From an uncultured bacterium (GTDB lineage Bacteria; Elusimicrobiota; Elusimicrobia; Elusimicrobiales; Elusimicrobiaceae), in assembly GCA_949297775.1 (NCBI GenBank), contig CASFTM010000002.1, forward strand, positions 101,249-165,248: 64,000 nucleotides of DNA, in the 5' to 3' direction. Position numbers and translations under genes: made by a program. Of the stretch, positions 45,362 through 54,366 are shown piece by piece. Every line of letters starts with the position of its first letter. Position 1 is the stretch's first letter. The notes under the pieces were generated by a model. That model had not been told where the DNA came from. It did no database searches and worked only from the letters and a program-made list of their open reading frames with translations.

Positions 45362-46243
45362 ATGGAAGAGTGGATTAACGCGTTTTTAGTCCATTTGCAA
45401 AACAAGAATTTTTCCCTCCACACGATACGCAGCTACCGTGCGGATTTACAGGAATTTTTGCTCTTTTTTAAAAAACGCAGTCAAAACGATCTGCGCCATT
45501 TTACGTCCGCCAACATCCGTTCGTTTTTAGCCGCACTGCAAACGCAGCATAACCCGGCACGCAATACGATTTTGCGCAAAATTGCGTCGTTGCGCAGTTT
45601 TGCGACGTTTTTGCTGGAACAAGGCAAACTGGAGCGAAACCCTTTTAAATTGCTCCCGGCCCCCAAGCGGGAAAAGATTTTGCCCAAGTTCTTATCGGTG
45701 CCGGAAACCGAACGTCTGCTGGATACGGCGGCGCAAAGCAAACATTTTGCCGCGCGCGATAAGGCGCTTTTTGAACTGATTTATTCCAGCGGGCTGCGCC
45801 GCAGCGAAGTAACGGGCCTGCGGGTAAAAGACATTGATTTTTTTAACGGGATTGTAAAAGTATTCGGGAAAGGCGCCAAGGAGCGGCTGGTGCCGGTAAC
45901 GGACGCCGCGCTACACGCCCTAAAGACCTATTTGGCCTGCCGCAAAAACCCGCAGCCGGAGGACGCGCTGTTTTTAAACAAAAACGGCAAACCGCTGACG
46001 GGGGACGGACTGGCGTATATTTTTAAAAACACGGCCATTGCCTCGCACCTGGCGCGCAAGGTAACGCCGCACAGTCTGCGGCACTCGTTTGCTACGCACC
46101 TGCTGAACAACGGCTGTGATTTACGCAGTTTACAGGAAATGCTGGGCCATAAAAGTTTAGCCGCGACGCAGGTATATACGCACGTGTCGCTTGAAAAATT
46201 AAAAAGCGTGTACGACCACGCTCATCCAAAAAGCAAGGAGTAA
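45362..46243 (+). CDS. Tyrosine recombinase, XerC/XerD family
   Basis: A 293-residue site-specific recombinase. An N-terminal SAM-like core-binding domain (1-85) precedes a catalytic domain with Arg in SSGLRRSEVTGL, HSLRHSFATH, the downstream His in MLGHKSL and the nucleophile Y272 in QVYTHVS. Length is typical of Xer proteins that resolve chromosome dimers at dif. Neighbouring topA supports a chromosomal rather than an integrase role. XerC versus XerD cannot be told without a second copy. GGAGG site. Confidence 0.92.
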   Translation: MEEWINAFLVHLQNKNFSLHTIRSYRADLQEFLLFFKKRSQNDLRHFTSANIRSFLAALQTQHNPARNTILRKIASLRSFATFLLEQGKLERNPFKLLPAPKREKILPKFLSVPETERLLDTAAQSKHFAARDKALFELIYSSGLRRSEVTGLRVKDIDFFNGIVKVFGKGAKERLVPVTDAALHALKTYLACRKNPQPEDALFLNKNGKPLTGDGLAYIFKNTAIASHLARKVTPHSLRHSFATHLLNNGCDLRSLQEMLGHKSLAATQVYTHVSLEKLKSVYDHAHPKSKE

Positions 46244-46246
46244 CTT

Positions 46247-47218
46247 ATGATTGGCGTAGGGGTAGATATTGGGGGAACCTTCGTAAAACTGTTTGTGATG
46301 AATGAACACGGCGAAATTTTCCGCCAGGAAAAGATTGAAACCGATTATTCCAAAGGCGCAAAAGGGTTTATCGCCCAAATCGGCGATTATATAAACGCCA
46401 TCCAGCAGGAATTTCCGGACCAGCGCGTGGCGGTAGCCGTCGGCGCTCCCGGCGATGTGGACAACCAAAAAGGCATCCTGCGCTACAACCCCAATTTAAA
46501 ATTTAAAGACATTGCCGACTGGCCTATCGCCCAAATGCTCCACAAGCATACCGGCATACTGCCCTGCGTCGCCAACGACGCTACGCTGGCCGCCTGGGGT
46601 GTGTATGAATCTGATTTAAAACGCCACGGCACCAATGTACTGGTCGTAACGCTGGGAACCGGCGTGGGCGGCGGACTTATTTTAAATAAAGAGCTCTACC
46701 AAGGCTCCAACGGCACCGCCGGCGAAATCGGGCATACCAAAATCGCCGACATCGCCACCGGCCCGCTGTGCGGCTGCGGGGCGCGGGGCTGTTTGGAAGC
46801 GTTCATCGGCACCATCGGCATCAAACGGCGCGTAATGGAAGCCGTGATGGATTACCCCGACTCCGTGTTGGCGCAAATGGTCAACGCCGAAAAAGATTTT
46901 AAGATAGAAATCGTCTCCCGCGCAGCTGCCAAAGGATGTAAAACCGCGCTTAAAGTGTGGGAAGACACCGGGCACTATTTGGGCATTGGCCTGGCAAACT
47001 TGGTGCTGGTGCTGGATATAGACACCGTCGTCATTACGGGCGGAGTATCCGGCGCGGCGCAATATTTCCTGCCGGCGGCCAAGCGCGTGCTGGCCTCCCA
47101 GCAAATTCAAACGCCGTTTAAACGCTTAAAAATTTTAGTTTCGCAAAATCCCAACATTGGCGGAGTCGGCGCCGCGATGTACGCCATTTACCGCGCGCAT
47201 AAAGATAACGAAAAATGA
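46247..47218 (+). CDS. ROK-family sugar kinase (probable glucokinase)
   Basis: A 323-residue kinase. The phosphate-binding GVDIGGTFVKL opens the chain. GTGVGGGLI is the ROK signature region. The zinc-binding stretch GHTKI...CGCGARGCLEAF provides one His and three Cys ligands. A second ATP motif (VVITGGVSGAAQYF) lies near the C-terminus. Most ROK kinases with this zinc motif phosphorylate glucose or N-acetylsugars, so glucokinase is likely. It starts three bases after xer and overlaps lptD by four bases. Confidence 0.9.
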   Translation: MIGVGVDIGGTFVKLFVMNEHGEIFRQEKIETDYSKGAKGFIAQIGDYINAIQQEFPDQRVAVAVGAPGDVDNQKGILRYNPNLKFKDIADWPIAQMLHKHTGILPCVANDATLAAWGVYESDLKRHGTNVLVVTLGTGVGGGLILNKELYQGSNGTAGEIGHTKIADIATGPLCGCGARGCLEAFIGTIGIKRRVMEAVMDYPDSVLAQMVNAEKDFKIEIVSRAAAKGCKTALKVWEDTGHYLGIGLANLVLVLDIDTVVITGGVSGAAQYFLPAAKRVLASQQIQTPFKRLKILVSQNPNIGGVGAAMYAIYRAHKDNEK

Positions 47219-49416
47219 AACTGTTCCTGTCCGTTCTCGCTATTGCTTTACTCTTTTGCCCTTTAACCGCCCAGGCGGAGGACAATACGCTCCCGCCCCC
47301 GGACGGGGACGGTTTTATCTATTTTACCTCGGACAAAGCCTCACTGGAACCGGAAGCCAAAGTGGTGTCGCTGGAAGGGAACGTTACCGTCATCCAAAAA
47401 ACCAAGGACGGCAAAACCCGCACCGTCACGGGCGAAAACATCACCCTGGACCAAACCAATACGCAAATCACTTCGGTCGGACCGATGACCGTCAAGGACG
47501 GGCAGGGCGGTGAATTAAAAGGCGATAACATTTCCGTCAATTATACCACCAAAGATTTTACCGCCCAAAACGTCAGTACCGAATACCCGCCGCTGCGGGT
47601 GCTGAGCGCGCAGGAAATATCGTCTATTTCCCAAAAAGAGACCCTGCGCAACGCCACTATCACTTGTTGCAACAATCCGGACCCGCACTACACCCTTTCC
47701 GTTGGGAAGTTAACCGTTTCCCCCCAAAAGCGCGTCTTCGGCACCAACGCCGTACTGCGCCTGGATGGGTTCCCGGTGTTTTACTTGCCGCTGTTTTGGC
47801 GTTCTTTGCAGTCCCAAAAACCGTGGACGACTTACGTAGATTTTACCCAAAGCAACAAAACGGGCTTTGGCATTTTAACCTCCACCGTATTCCAGCCGGT
47901 GCTGAACCTGCGCCCTAAACTGAATTTGGATTACTATACCAACTCCGGCGTAGGGCTGGGCGCCGGATTGACGGCGGTAGAATCCCCCACGCTGCGCGGA
48001 AGCGGCGAATTTTATTTTATCAACGACCAAGCCGACACCGATGACACCCGCTCGCTCAACAGCAGCAAACGTTGGGGCCTGCAGGGCGGATACTGGTGGG
48101 AAATGTACGATTCGTCGGACCATTTCAATAATCCCACCGGCGCGCTGTACCAATTCCAAACGCAGTTCCGTATGGTATCCGACCCGTATTTTTACGATAC
48201 TTTCTTCCGCGGCAATCCTTATATCTTTATGCCGGACCAGGAAACAAACTTCTCTCTTTCGCGCCAAACACGCCGTTCCACGCTGCGCATCAGTTACCAA
48301 CAAAAAGACATTTTTGCCATGGACCGCAATGAATTTATGGCGGAAACGCGTACCTTGCCGGAAATTAAATATTCGCTGCTTCCGTTTAACGACCCGTGGC
48401 TGAAAACGTCCAACCGCCTGGAACTGGATTTCAACAATACCTCCACCCTGCAATACAAGAACGATATGCCGAACGAAGAAGGCCCCTACCAACGCCAGGC
48501 CCACGCCAAATGGACCACGGAAAAAGCCTTCCGGATGAGCCGCTTTTTTACCTTCACGCCTTCGGTATTTTACGACCAAACCGTTACTTTTGCAGATAAA
48601 AAATATAACAATCAGGATGCTTGGGTGGCACGTGTAGGAACGGACCTGAACCTGCAAACCCACTCTTTTTTAGGCACTACCGACTTTGGCTACCAGTTTA
48701 CCAAACGCTTATCCACCGGCACGCTCTCGTCGGACCGACTTTCCCCGGATAAAGGCATAGAACGCAACCGGCTGTATATTAATAATTACTACCGTCCCTC
48801 GTTCAACACCTATGTACGTTTCCAAACGGGGTTTGATTTGTCCGACTATGCCTACGACTTGCACACCGGCCTGGGCTACGAACAAAACTGGGATCATTTA
48901 AAATCCCGCATTGAACCTCTCCTGTTGGAATGGGGATACAATTCTTCCGATGGGCTGTTTAATTTCTTTATTCAAGACCAATACGATATTGAAGAAAAAA
49001 ACATCAATTTCATCGCTCAGTCCAACTTTATATACAAGAACCAAATCATTGGGTTGGGGTTAAATAATTTTGCCGATTACACCGACCAGAGCTCCCTCTA
49101 CGAAACGGACTCGGACCGTTACACCGTTACCACCACCTGGGGTTTCCGCCCGCCCAGCGGCAAGTGGTTTATGGATTTGGGTATAGACGCTGTGTTTGAG
49201 CCCCACAGCGTAGTTGGGTTTAATAAGCTGTTCCGTTTTTCGTATGATTTCCACGATGCCCGCGCGGAATTTACCATCCGCGACCGCAACGATAACCTTT
49301 CCTTCGCCTTCCGCATTACCATTTTGTGCGGCGGTGACAAACGCGCCCAAGCCCAAACCCAGGAAGACGCCTATTGGTATCCCTGGCGCAGCCAAGGCGA
49401 TTTAAGAGATATCTAA
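47215..49416 (+). CDS. lptD: LPS-assembly protein LptD
   Basis: A 733-residue outer-membrane protein that inserts LPS. A signal peptide (cleavage after TAQA) precedes an OstA/LptA-like periplasmic domain (about 35-220: SLEGNVTVIQK, GENITLDQTNTQITS), followed by a long beta barrel (about 230-733). Cysteines are few and placed as in the disulfide-bonded homologue: CC near residues 146-147 and one C (ILCGGD) near the C-terminus. It overlaps the ROK gene by an ATGA. LptE is not recognised here. Confidence 0.93.
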   Translation: MKLFLSVLAIALLFCPLTAQAEDNTLPPPDGDGFIYFTSDKASLEPEAKVVSLEGNVTVIQKTKDGKTRTVTGENITLDQTNTQITSVGPMTVKDGQGGELKGDNISVNYTTKDFTAQNVSTEYPPLRVLSAQEISSISQKETLRNATITCCNNPDPHYTLSVGKLTVSPQKRVFGTNAVLRLDGFPVFYLPLFWRSLQSQKPWTTYVDFTQSNKTGFGILTSTVFQPVLNLRPKLNLDYYTNSGVGLGAGLTAVESPTLRGSGEFYFINDQADTDDTRSLNSSKRWGLQGGYWWEMYDSSDHFNNPTGALYQFQTQFRMVSDPYFYDTFFRGNPYIFMPDQETNFSLSRQTRRSTLRISYQQKDIFAMDRNEFMAETRTLPEIKYSLLPFNDPWLKTSNRLELDFNNTSTLQYKNDMPNEEGPYQRQAHAKWTTEKAFRMSRFFTFTPSVFYDQTVTFADKKYNNQDAWVARVGTDLNLQTHSFLGTTDFGYQFTKRLSTGTLSSDRLSPDKGIERNRLYINNYYRPSFNTYVRFQTGFDLSDYAYDLHTGLGYEQNWDHLKSRIEPLLLEWGYNSSDGLFNFFIQDQYDIEEKNINFIAQSNFIYKNQIIGLGLNNFADYTDQSSLYETDSDRYTVTTTWGFRPPSGKWFMDLGIDAVFEPHSVVGFNKLFRFSYDFHDARAEFTIRDRNDNLSFAFRITILCGGDKRAQAQTQEDAYWYPWRSQGDLRDI

Positions 49417-49433
49417 AAAGCAAAGGAGTTTTT

Positions 49434-50003
49434 ATGGCACGCCCGCTGATGTACCACCAACAAGGTTGGATAGAAGTAATTTGCGGCTGTATGTTTTCCG
49501 GAAAGACGGAAGAACTCATCCGCCGCGTCCGCACCGCTCTCATTGCCAAGCAAAAAGTGCAGTTATTTAACTCCAAAATAGACACCCGCTACGGCATAGA
49601 CAGCATTACCAGCCACAATCAAAATAAAGTAGCGGCTACGTGCGTTAAAAAGTCGGACGAAATTTTGCCGCTGGTCCATAAAGATACACAAGTGGTTGCT
49701 ATAGATGAAATCAATTTTTTTGACAAAGGCATCGTAGCGGTATGCGAGCAATTAGCCAACGCCGGCAAACGCGTAATTGTAGCCGGCTTGGATACCGACT
49801 ACCGCGCCGAACCGTTTGAAGTAACCGCCGCCCTATTAGCCAAGGCTGAATACGTAACCAAAAACCTCGCCGTATGCACCCAATGCGGCAATCCCGCCAG
49901 CTTTACGCAGCGCATCAGCAAAGACACCAAGCGCATTGTAGTAGGCACCACGGACGCTTACCAGGCCCGCTGCCGCCGCTGCTACAAAAAGCCTACACCT
50001 TAA
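49434..50003 (+). CDS. tdk: Thymidine kinase
   Basis: A 189-residue type II thymidine kinase of pyrimidine salvage. P-loop GCMFSGKTEELIRR; magnesium site VVAIDEINFF; lasso zinc ligands CTQCG and CRRCY at the C-terminus. The start 49434 is chosen from its AAAGGAG site; an in-frame ATG at 49374 lies inside lptD. With deoC at 35 kb it suggests deoxynucleoside scavenging. Confidence 0.96.
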   Translation: MARPLMYHQQGWIEVICGCMFSGKTEELIRRVRTALIAKQKVQLFNSKIDTRYGIDSITSHNQNKVAATCVKKSDEILPLVHKDTQVVAIDEINFFDKGIVAVCEQLANAGKRVIVAGLDTDYRAEPFEVTAALLAKAEYVTKNLAVCTQCGNPASFTQRISKDTKRIVVGTTDAYQARCRRCYKKPTP

Positions 50004-50282
50004 TGTTCCCCGGGGGCAGGCTGTTTCCCCGTTCGGCAAGCCCTGTACGATTTTTTGCCCGCAGCCGCCGTTGTAAAAAAGGATGTTCCACGGGGAATGG
50101 GTGCCGAAAGAGCCCTCCCGCCCCGGATGGCTTTTCTGTTCGCGGGTATGTTTGCCGGTGTTAATGTGGCTGATGCAGCTTTTGGCCGTATTCATAGAGA
50201 GAACACTGTAATTTTCTAGGCTCTAAATAAGTTATAATATAGGAGTCAAACTGAAATTTATTTTTTGTACACAGGAGACAAG
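50004..50282. other. Intergenic region with promoter, no gene
   Basis: A GC-rich stretch (50004-50160) includes CCGGGGGCAGG, which resembles the distal part of the pilin-associated repeat, but lacks its core. It is followed by an AT-rich promoter area with TATAAT at 50233-50238, serving the RDD gene. No ORF with a ribosome site is seen. Confidence 0.5.
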
Positions 50283-51092
50283 ATGAACACATCTGTTTAT
50301 GCTGGTTTTTGGAGACGCGTCGCTGCGTTTATCATAGACACATTCCTGGCCGCATTGCCCGCGGCTATTATCTGTATGCCGCTTTTATTCTGGCGGTTTT
50401 ACACCATGGCGAATGCGCCGGAAACGGAATACGCTTCCCAATTTATGATTATTATGCTGCTCATCATTTTGTGGCAGATATTGGGATTGGCGTCTTTCTG
50501 GTTGTATTTTGCCTTTATGGAAAGCGGTCCGCGCCAAGCTACCTGGGGAAAACGCCTGCTTAAAATTAAAGTGGTCGGCAAAGACGGCGGACGCATCAGC
50601 TTTTCCCGCGCAACGGGGCGTGCTTTTTCCAAACTGCTTTCCAGTATGATTATGTATATCGGCTTTATCATGGCCGGGCTTACCAACCGCAAACGCGCCC
50701 TGCACGACTATATTGTGGATACGTATGTAGTGCGGGACACCTTCCAGCCCGGAGATGAATTGCCCGAAACGCCTTCCCACCCGTGGTGGCTTGCCATTAT
50801 CAGTGCACTTATCGTATTTGGCTGGTTGGGGCTGACGCTGTTTAGCTCTGCCATGTCGCTGTTTATGAATCCGGGTTTTCAAGCGGCGGTACAGCTGCAA
50901 AATTTAGCCAACCAAGGGAACATGTCCTACGGTGCTCAAACGCTTAACGGAATTACTTACTCCGTTTCCCAGGACGGCTACCGGGCTTCGTTCGGGGATT
51001 ACACCTTGTATATGCCCGATGCCGAATCGGACATTTGCTGTATGGCTGCCCCGGGCGCGGACTGCGACGACATTGGATTTGACGCCTGCTAG
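50283..51092 (+). CDS. RDD-family membrane protein
   Basis: A 269-residue protein. The RDD domain (about 1-155) has AGFWRRVAAFIIDTFLAALP at the start and the TWGKRLLKIKVVG motif, ending in RKRALHDYIVDTYVV. A further helix near residue 165-190 and a 75-residue soluble tail with five cysteines (ESDICCMAA, ADCDD, ending DAC) follow. RDD proteins are often ion antiporters or channels of unknown role. The start 50283 has AGGAG five bases before it. The cysteine-rich tail is unusual for the family. Confidence 0.85.
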   Translation: MNTSVYAGFWRRVAAFIIDTFLAALPAAIICMPLLFWRFYTMANAPETEYASQFMIIMLLIILWQILGLASFWLYFAFMESGPRQATWGKRLLKIKVVGKDGGRISFSRATGRAFSKLLSSMIMYIGFIMAGLTNRKRALHDYIVDTYVVRDTFQPGDELPETPSHPWWLAIISALIVFGWLGLTLFSSAMSLFMNPGFQAAVQLQNLANQGNMSYGAQTLNGITYSVSQDGYRASFGDYTLYMPDAESDICCMAAPGADCDDIGFDAC

Positions 51093-51113
51093 TAATATTC
51101 TGAGTTCTTTTTT

Positions 51114-51141
51114 AAACCCCGGCTTAAAGCCGGGGTTTTTT
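51114..51141 (+). terminator. Intrinsic terminator of the RDD gene
   Basis: AAACCCCGGCT-TAA-AGCCGGGGTTT with six Ts. Confidence 0.88.
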
Positions 51142-51428
51142 ATGTATCCCCAACACATTACTCCCAATAAAAAATTTCCTTCCTGTGGGCAATTACCCCC
51201 CTTTTGCTGTGCCTATTCCACACATCCGCAGGTGTTTCCCCGGTCTTTTTCGGCTCAAAGTGTCTGTAGAAAATTGAAAATATTTTTGTACGGAAGAACA
51301 CAATCCCGCCCCAGGAGATGACGGTTTTTATCCCCACGGGTTCACAAAGGACTGTTCCCCCAGCGGCAGGGCTCCTTGCCCCGATACACGGGGCGTTCCA
51401 TTCAGCTTCCGCACAAGGAATATACAAC

Positions 51429-51459
51429 AAAAAAGACGGGCTGTTAAGCCCGTCTTTTT
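51429..51459 (-). terminator. Intrinsic terminator after tolB
   Basis: A 13-bp stem (AAAAAGACGGGCT and complement) with a T run on the minus strand, 14 bases after tolB. Confidence 0.88.
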
Positions 51460-51472
51460 GTAACCATACTGT

Positions 51473-52768
51473 TTAAAAACTCCAGTGCGGCGTAAAGGAA
51501 TTGCCTTTTAAATCCGCCAGCAAGTGCGGGGCGCTGCCGTCCATATCCATCAGATACAGCTGGCGTTTTCCGTTGCGCGTCGTGGTAAAAGCGATGAACC
51601 GCCCGTCGGGAGACCAGGTGGGGTCCTCGTTGGAACCGGCGTCCGTCGTCAAGCGGCGCAGCTGAGTGCCGGTTAAGTCCACCAGGAAGATATCCATCGG
51701 ATGATACGGCGATTCCCGTCCCGAGAACACAATCCACTCCCCGGTGGGAGACCACTGGGGGCTGTCGGACCAGTTGAACGTTTTGGTCAGCGGGCGGGTT
51801 TCGCCGGTGGCCAATTCCATCACGTAAATTTGCGGGTTGCCTGCACGGTTGGAAACAAACGTAATGTATTTCCCATCCGGCGAGAAGGACGGCGAGCCGT
51901 CCACCGAGGCCTTATTGGTCATACGGGTTTTTTCGTGCGTTTCCAAATTATAAATATAGATGCTGGGGTTATTACCGCCGGAGCTGGTAAAAGCCAGCGC
52001 TTTTCCGTCGGGAGATACCCCGCCGATAAGCGACAGGCCCCCGCGGATAATCACCGGGGCGATTTTCCCGGCGCGCAAATCAATGGCAAAAATATCCGGA
52101 TTTTTATATTTGTAGGTGGTATAGAAAATCCGCCCGTCTTTGGACCAGCGCGGCAAAATGGAAATGCTTTTATCGTTGGTCAGTTTTTGCAGGTTTTCGC
52201 CGTCGTAATCCACCACGTAAATTTCTTTATGCCCGGTAGCGTTGTTGGCAAAAGCGATTTTAGTGTCGGCAATGCCGCGTTTTCCCATCAAAGCGGAAAC
52301 AATTTGGTCCGACGCGATATGCGCCAAGCGGCGCAGGCTGCTTTCGGTGCCTTTAAACGCCTTGGCAAATACGGCGGCGCGGGTGGAAATGTCGTAAACG
52401 TAAATTTTAATAGTGTAATACGGCGCCGCGTAGGAAATATCCCCTGCCAGCAGATAGGTGGCACGGGCGCGGCCCCATTGGGCCAACGTATCGTTTACAT
52501 TTTGGGGGTCAAAGGCGGGGCCGTCTTCGGTTACGTCAAAATACCGGGCAAACAGCAGGTCGGCGCGCATCACGTCGCGCACCTGCACGGCGGCGGCCTG
52601 CGCTTTATCTTCCGTATACCGGAAGGGCGGCATTCCTATAGCAGGCAGGTGTTTATCCCCCACCGAAGTAATGCCGATGTAAACATCGGTTTTAGGCTGC
52701 GCAGCCCAAGCGGCGCAGGACACAACCCCTATCGCGATAATCAACAAATAAGAAAACAGTTTTTTCAT
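51473..52768 (-). CDS. tolB: Tol-Pal system protein TolB
   Basis: A 431-residue periplasmic protein with signal peptide (cleavage after AWA). The N-terminal alpha/beta domain (about 25-165) is followed by a six-bladed beta propeller with repeats such as SPSFSPDGKYITFVSNRAGN (in part), SPQWSPTGEWIVFSG and DPTWSPDGRFIAF. It binds Pal and couples outer membrane, peptidoglycan and inner membrane during division. cpoB lies 26 bases upstream. TolQ, TolR and TolA are not in the window. Confidence 0.95.
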   Translation of the reverse strand: MKKLFSYLLIIAIGVVSCAAWAAQPKTDVYIGITSVGDKHLPAIGMPPFRYTEDKAQAAAVQVRDVMRADLLFARYFDVTEDGPAFDPQNVNDTLAQWGRARATYLLAGDISYAAPYYTIKIYVYDISTRAAVFAKAFKGTESSLRRLAHIASDQIVSALMGKRGIADTKIAFANNATGHKEIYVVDYDGENLQKLTNDKSISILPRWSKDGRIFYTTYKYKNPDIFAIDLRAGKIAPVIIRGGLSLIGGVSPDGKALAFTSSGGNNPSIYIYNLETHEKTRMTNKASVDGSPSFSPDGKYITFVSNRAGNPQIYVMELATGETRPLTKTFNWSDSPQWSPTGEWIVFSGRESPYHPMDIFLVDLTGTQLRRLTTDAGSNEDPTWSPDGRFIAFTTTRNGKRQLYLMDMDGSAPHLLADLKGNSFTPHWSF

Positions 52769-52794
52769 GGAAACAAGTGCGTTTTCACACGCAT

Positions 52795-53484
52795 TTATTT
52801 TAATTTAGCCAATTCCGCTTTGGCCGTTTTGGCTTCGGACGAAGAAGGAAATTCCTGTACCACGGACGCCAAATAGCGTTTGGCTTCGTCGGTTTTGCCC
52901 AAGGGGACTATGCTTAACGCATATTTTAACCGCGCGGCAGGAATGAATTTGCTTTTAGGATATTTTTGCAGCAATGTAGCGTAGGCGATGGCGCCGGATT
53001 TGGTTTGGCCCGCTGCGATATAGGCATCCCCCATATACATATAGGCCTGTTCGGCGTTTTCGCTGTCCGGGTATTTGGAGAGATACAACTTAAATCCCAT
53101 TGCCGCAGGTTCATAGGCGCCTTTATCCAAGTGGCTCTTGGCTTCGGCAAACAAATCGGAAGGCAATACCGCCGCCGGGGCCGCCGCGCCGGAAGCCGCG
53201 CCCGAACCGGGCCGCACCGAAGCGGTTAAATCATCCAATTTGGCGGACAATTTAAAAATTTGGGAATCCACCTGCGAAAGATTTTCGTTGGAAACGGATA
53301 AATTGCGGTTCAGTTCGTCCATTTTGCTGGCCAGCTCGGCCTGGTTGGACTGCATTTGTACGATAGTGGCGTTTAATTCCTGCAGCTGCAGTTTGAGCGT
53401 ACTCATATCGCGTTCGCTGGCAATGCATCCGGACAACAAAAAGCCCGAACCTGCCATAAAAATAAGTTTGGTAACGTTTTTCAT
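52795..53484 (-). CDS. cpoB: Cell division coordinator CpoB (YbgF)
   Basis: A 229-residue protein with lipobox LLSGC (E. coli CpoB is not a lipoprotein). An N-terminal coiled coil (about 25-80, LQELNATIVQMQSNQ) is joined by an Ala/Pro linker to three TPRs (about 110-229; AQAYMYMGDAYIAAGQTKSG-like pattern). CpoB links cell-wall synthesis to Tol-dependent constriction. Gene order pal-cpoB-tolB in transcription differs from the usual tolB-pal-cpoB. Start preceded by AAAGGAG. Confidence 0.9.
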   Translation of the reverse strand: MKNVTKLIFMAGSGFLLSGCIASERDMSTLKLQLQELNATIVQMQSNQAELASKMDELNRNLSVSNENLSQVDSQIFKLSAKLDDLTASVRPGSGAASGAAAPAAVLPSDLFAEAKSHLDKGAYEPAAMGFKLYLSKYPDSENAEQAYMYMGDAYIAAGQTKSGAIAYATLLQKYPKSKFIPAARLKYALSIVPLGKTDEAKRYLASVVQEFPSSSEAKTAKAELAKLK

Positions 53485-53514
53485 AGAGATTCGGGCTCCT
53501 TTCTAAAACAGCAA

Positions 53515-54024
53515 TTAGTTGACTTTCAGCAACGTATCAGCTCTGCGGTTTTTGGCCCAGCAGGACTGAGTAGCTTCGTAGCAGACCGGTTTTTCTTCAC
53601 CATAAGAAATGGTGGTAATGTTCGCAGCCGGGATGCCGAGGCGTACATAATAGGCTTTTACTTCATCGGCTCTTTTCTGACCGAGCGCAATGTTGTAAGC
53701 AATGGTGCCTCTGTCGTCGCAGTTGCCTTCAATGGTCACTTTGTAGGAAGCCACATCGCCGGCGGATTTGATCGCCTGGGCGTTCGCTTCTACGATTTTG
53801 CGGGCATCAGCGGACAAGGTGTATTTGTCCAAAGCAAAGTGCACCACCCCAAGGGATACTTCCTGGGCGGGAATGGATTCCGTAACCGTGGTTTCTTCCA
53901 ACACCATTTCGGTGCCGGTACCGGCGGTCAAGTCGGCATTGGCGTCATCTTTCACGTTCTTTTTGCAAGCGGTCAAGCCGGCGGCCAAAGCCAAAACCAA
54001 AACTACTCTGAGTAAGTTTTTCAT
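53515..54024 (-). CDS. pal: Peptidoglycan-associated lipoprotein Pal
   Basis: A 169-residue lipoprotein (LAAGLTAC lipobox) with a C-terminal OmpA domain (about 65-169). The peptidoglycan-binding residues lie in EGNCDDRGTIAYNIALGQKRA, with the Asp and Arg of the NCDDRG...LGQKRAD motif. An additional Cys pair (CYEATQSC) near the C-terminus may form a disulfide. First gene of the pal-cpoB-tolB unit; AGGAGA site and a good sigma-70 promoter upstream. Confidence 0.95.
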   Translation of the reverse strand: MKNLLRVVLVLALAAGLTACKKNVKDDANADLTAGTGTEMVLEETTVTESIPAQEVSLGVVHFALDKYTLSADARKIVEANAQAIKSAGDVASYKVTIEGNCDDRGTIAYNIALGQKRADEVKAYYVRLGIPAANITTISYGEEKPVCYEATQSCWAKNRRADTLLKVN

Positions 54025-54061
54025 TTCTTTCTCCTAATAGGTTTTTACTTCTACACATATA

Positions 54062-54091
54062 ATGATAGCAACTTTGCGCCCCCCGGGTCAA
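54062..54091 (-). promoter_or_regulatory. Promoter of the pal-cpoB-tolB operon
   Basis: Minus-strand TTGACC (54086-54091), 18-base spacer, TATCAT (54062-54067) extended by TGC. About 38 bases before the pal ATG. The remaining gap up to 54321 is GC-rich without a supported gene. Confidence 0.7.
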
Positions 54092-54321
54092 TGACAGGGC
54101 GCACAGTTTATGTGTAGTTTATTGTAGCCTATTTTGGGCTTTTTGGGTACTTTTTGTTAGATTAGGTTTCCTCTGCAGTACCCACACCTAAAATCCGCCC
54201 GGCACATACCGCCGCGGCCTTTCTTCCGCCCGCGCCGGAGGCAAACGCTCCTTTGCCGGGATTTCCCGCCGGGCACGCCGCCATGCGGGCTTTCTTCTTG
54301 CCGGACAAGTCCAAAGCGCAC

Positions 54322-54356
54322 AAAAAACCGGCCCTCTTGCACAAGGGCCGGTTTTT
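54322..54356 (-). terminator. Intrinsic terminator after gatB
   Basis: A 14-bp stem (AAAAACCGGCCCTT-type arms) and six Ts on the minus strand, 11 bases after the gatB stop. Confidence 0.88.
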
Positions 54357-54366
54357 AAAACTCCCG

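Larger units (their letters stand above)
51093..51472. other. Intergenic region without recognisable gene
   Basis: This gap holds the plus-strand RDD terminator (51114-51141) and the minus-strand tolB terminator (51429-51459). The middle 290 bases contain no ORF with a ribosome site and no copy of the pilin-associated core. GC-rich and AT-rich patches alternate; I see no further structure. Confidence 0.6.

Noticed and set aside
50004..50160. Further copy of the pilin-associated repeat after tdk
   Set aside because: Only a short CCGGGGGCAGG-type match to the outer part is present; the conserved core and edge hairpin are missing.
54157..54344. Two overlapping minus-strand frames of about 60 codons downstream of gatB
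   Set aside because: They begin inside the gatB terminator, have no ribosome site, and both frames are open simply because the stretch is GC-rich. The translation ending LGVGTAEE looked protein-like but could not be assigned.
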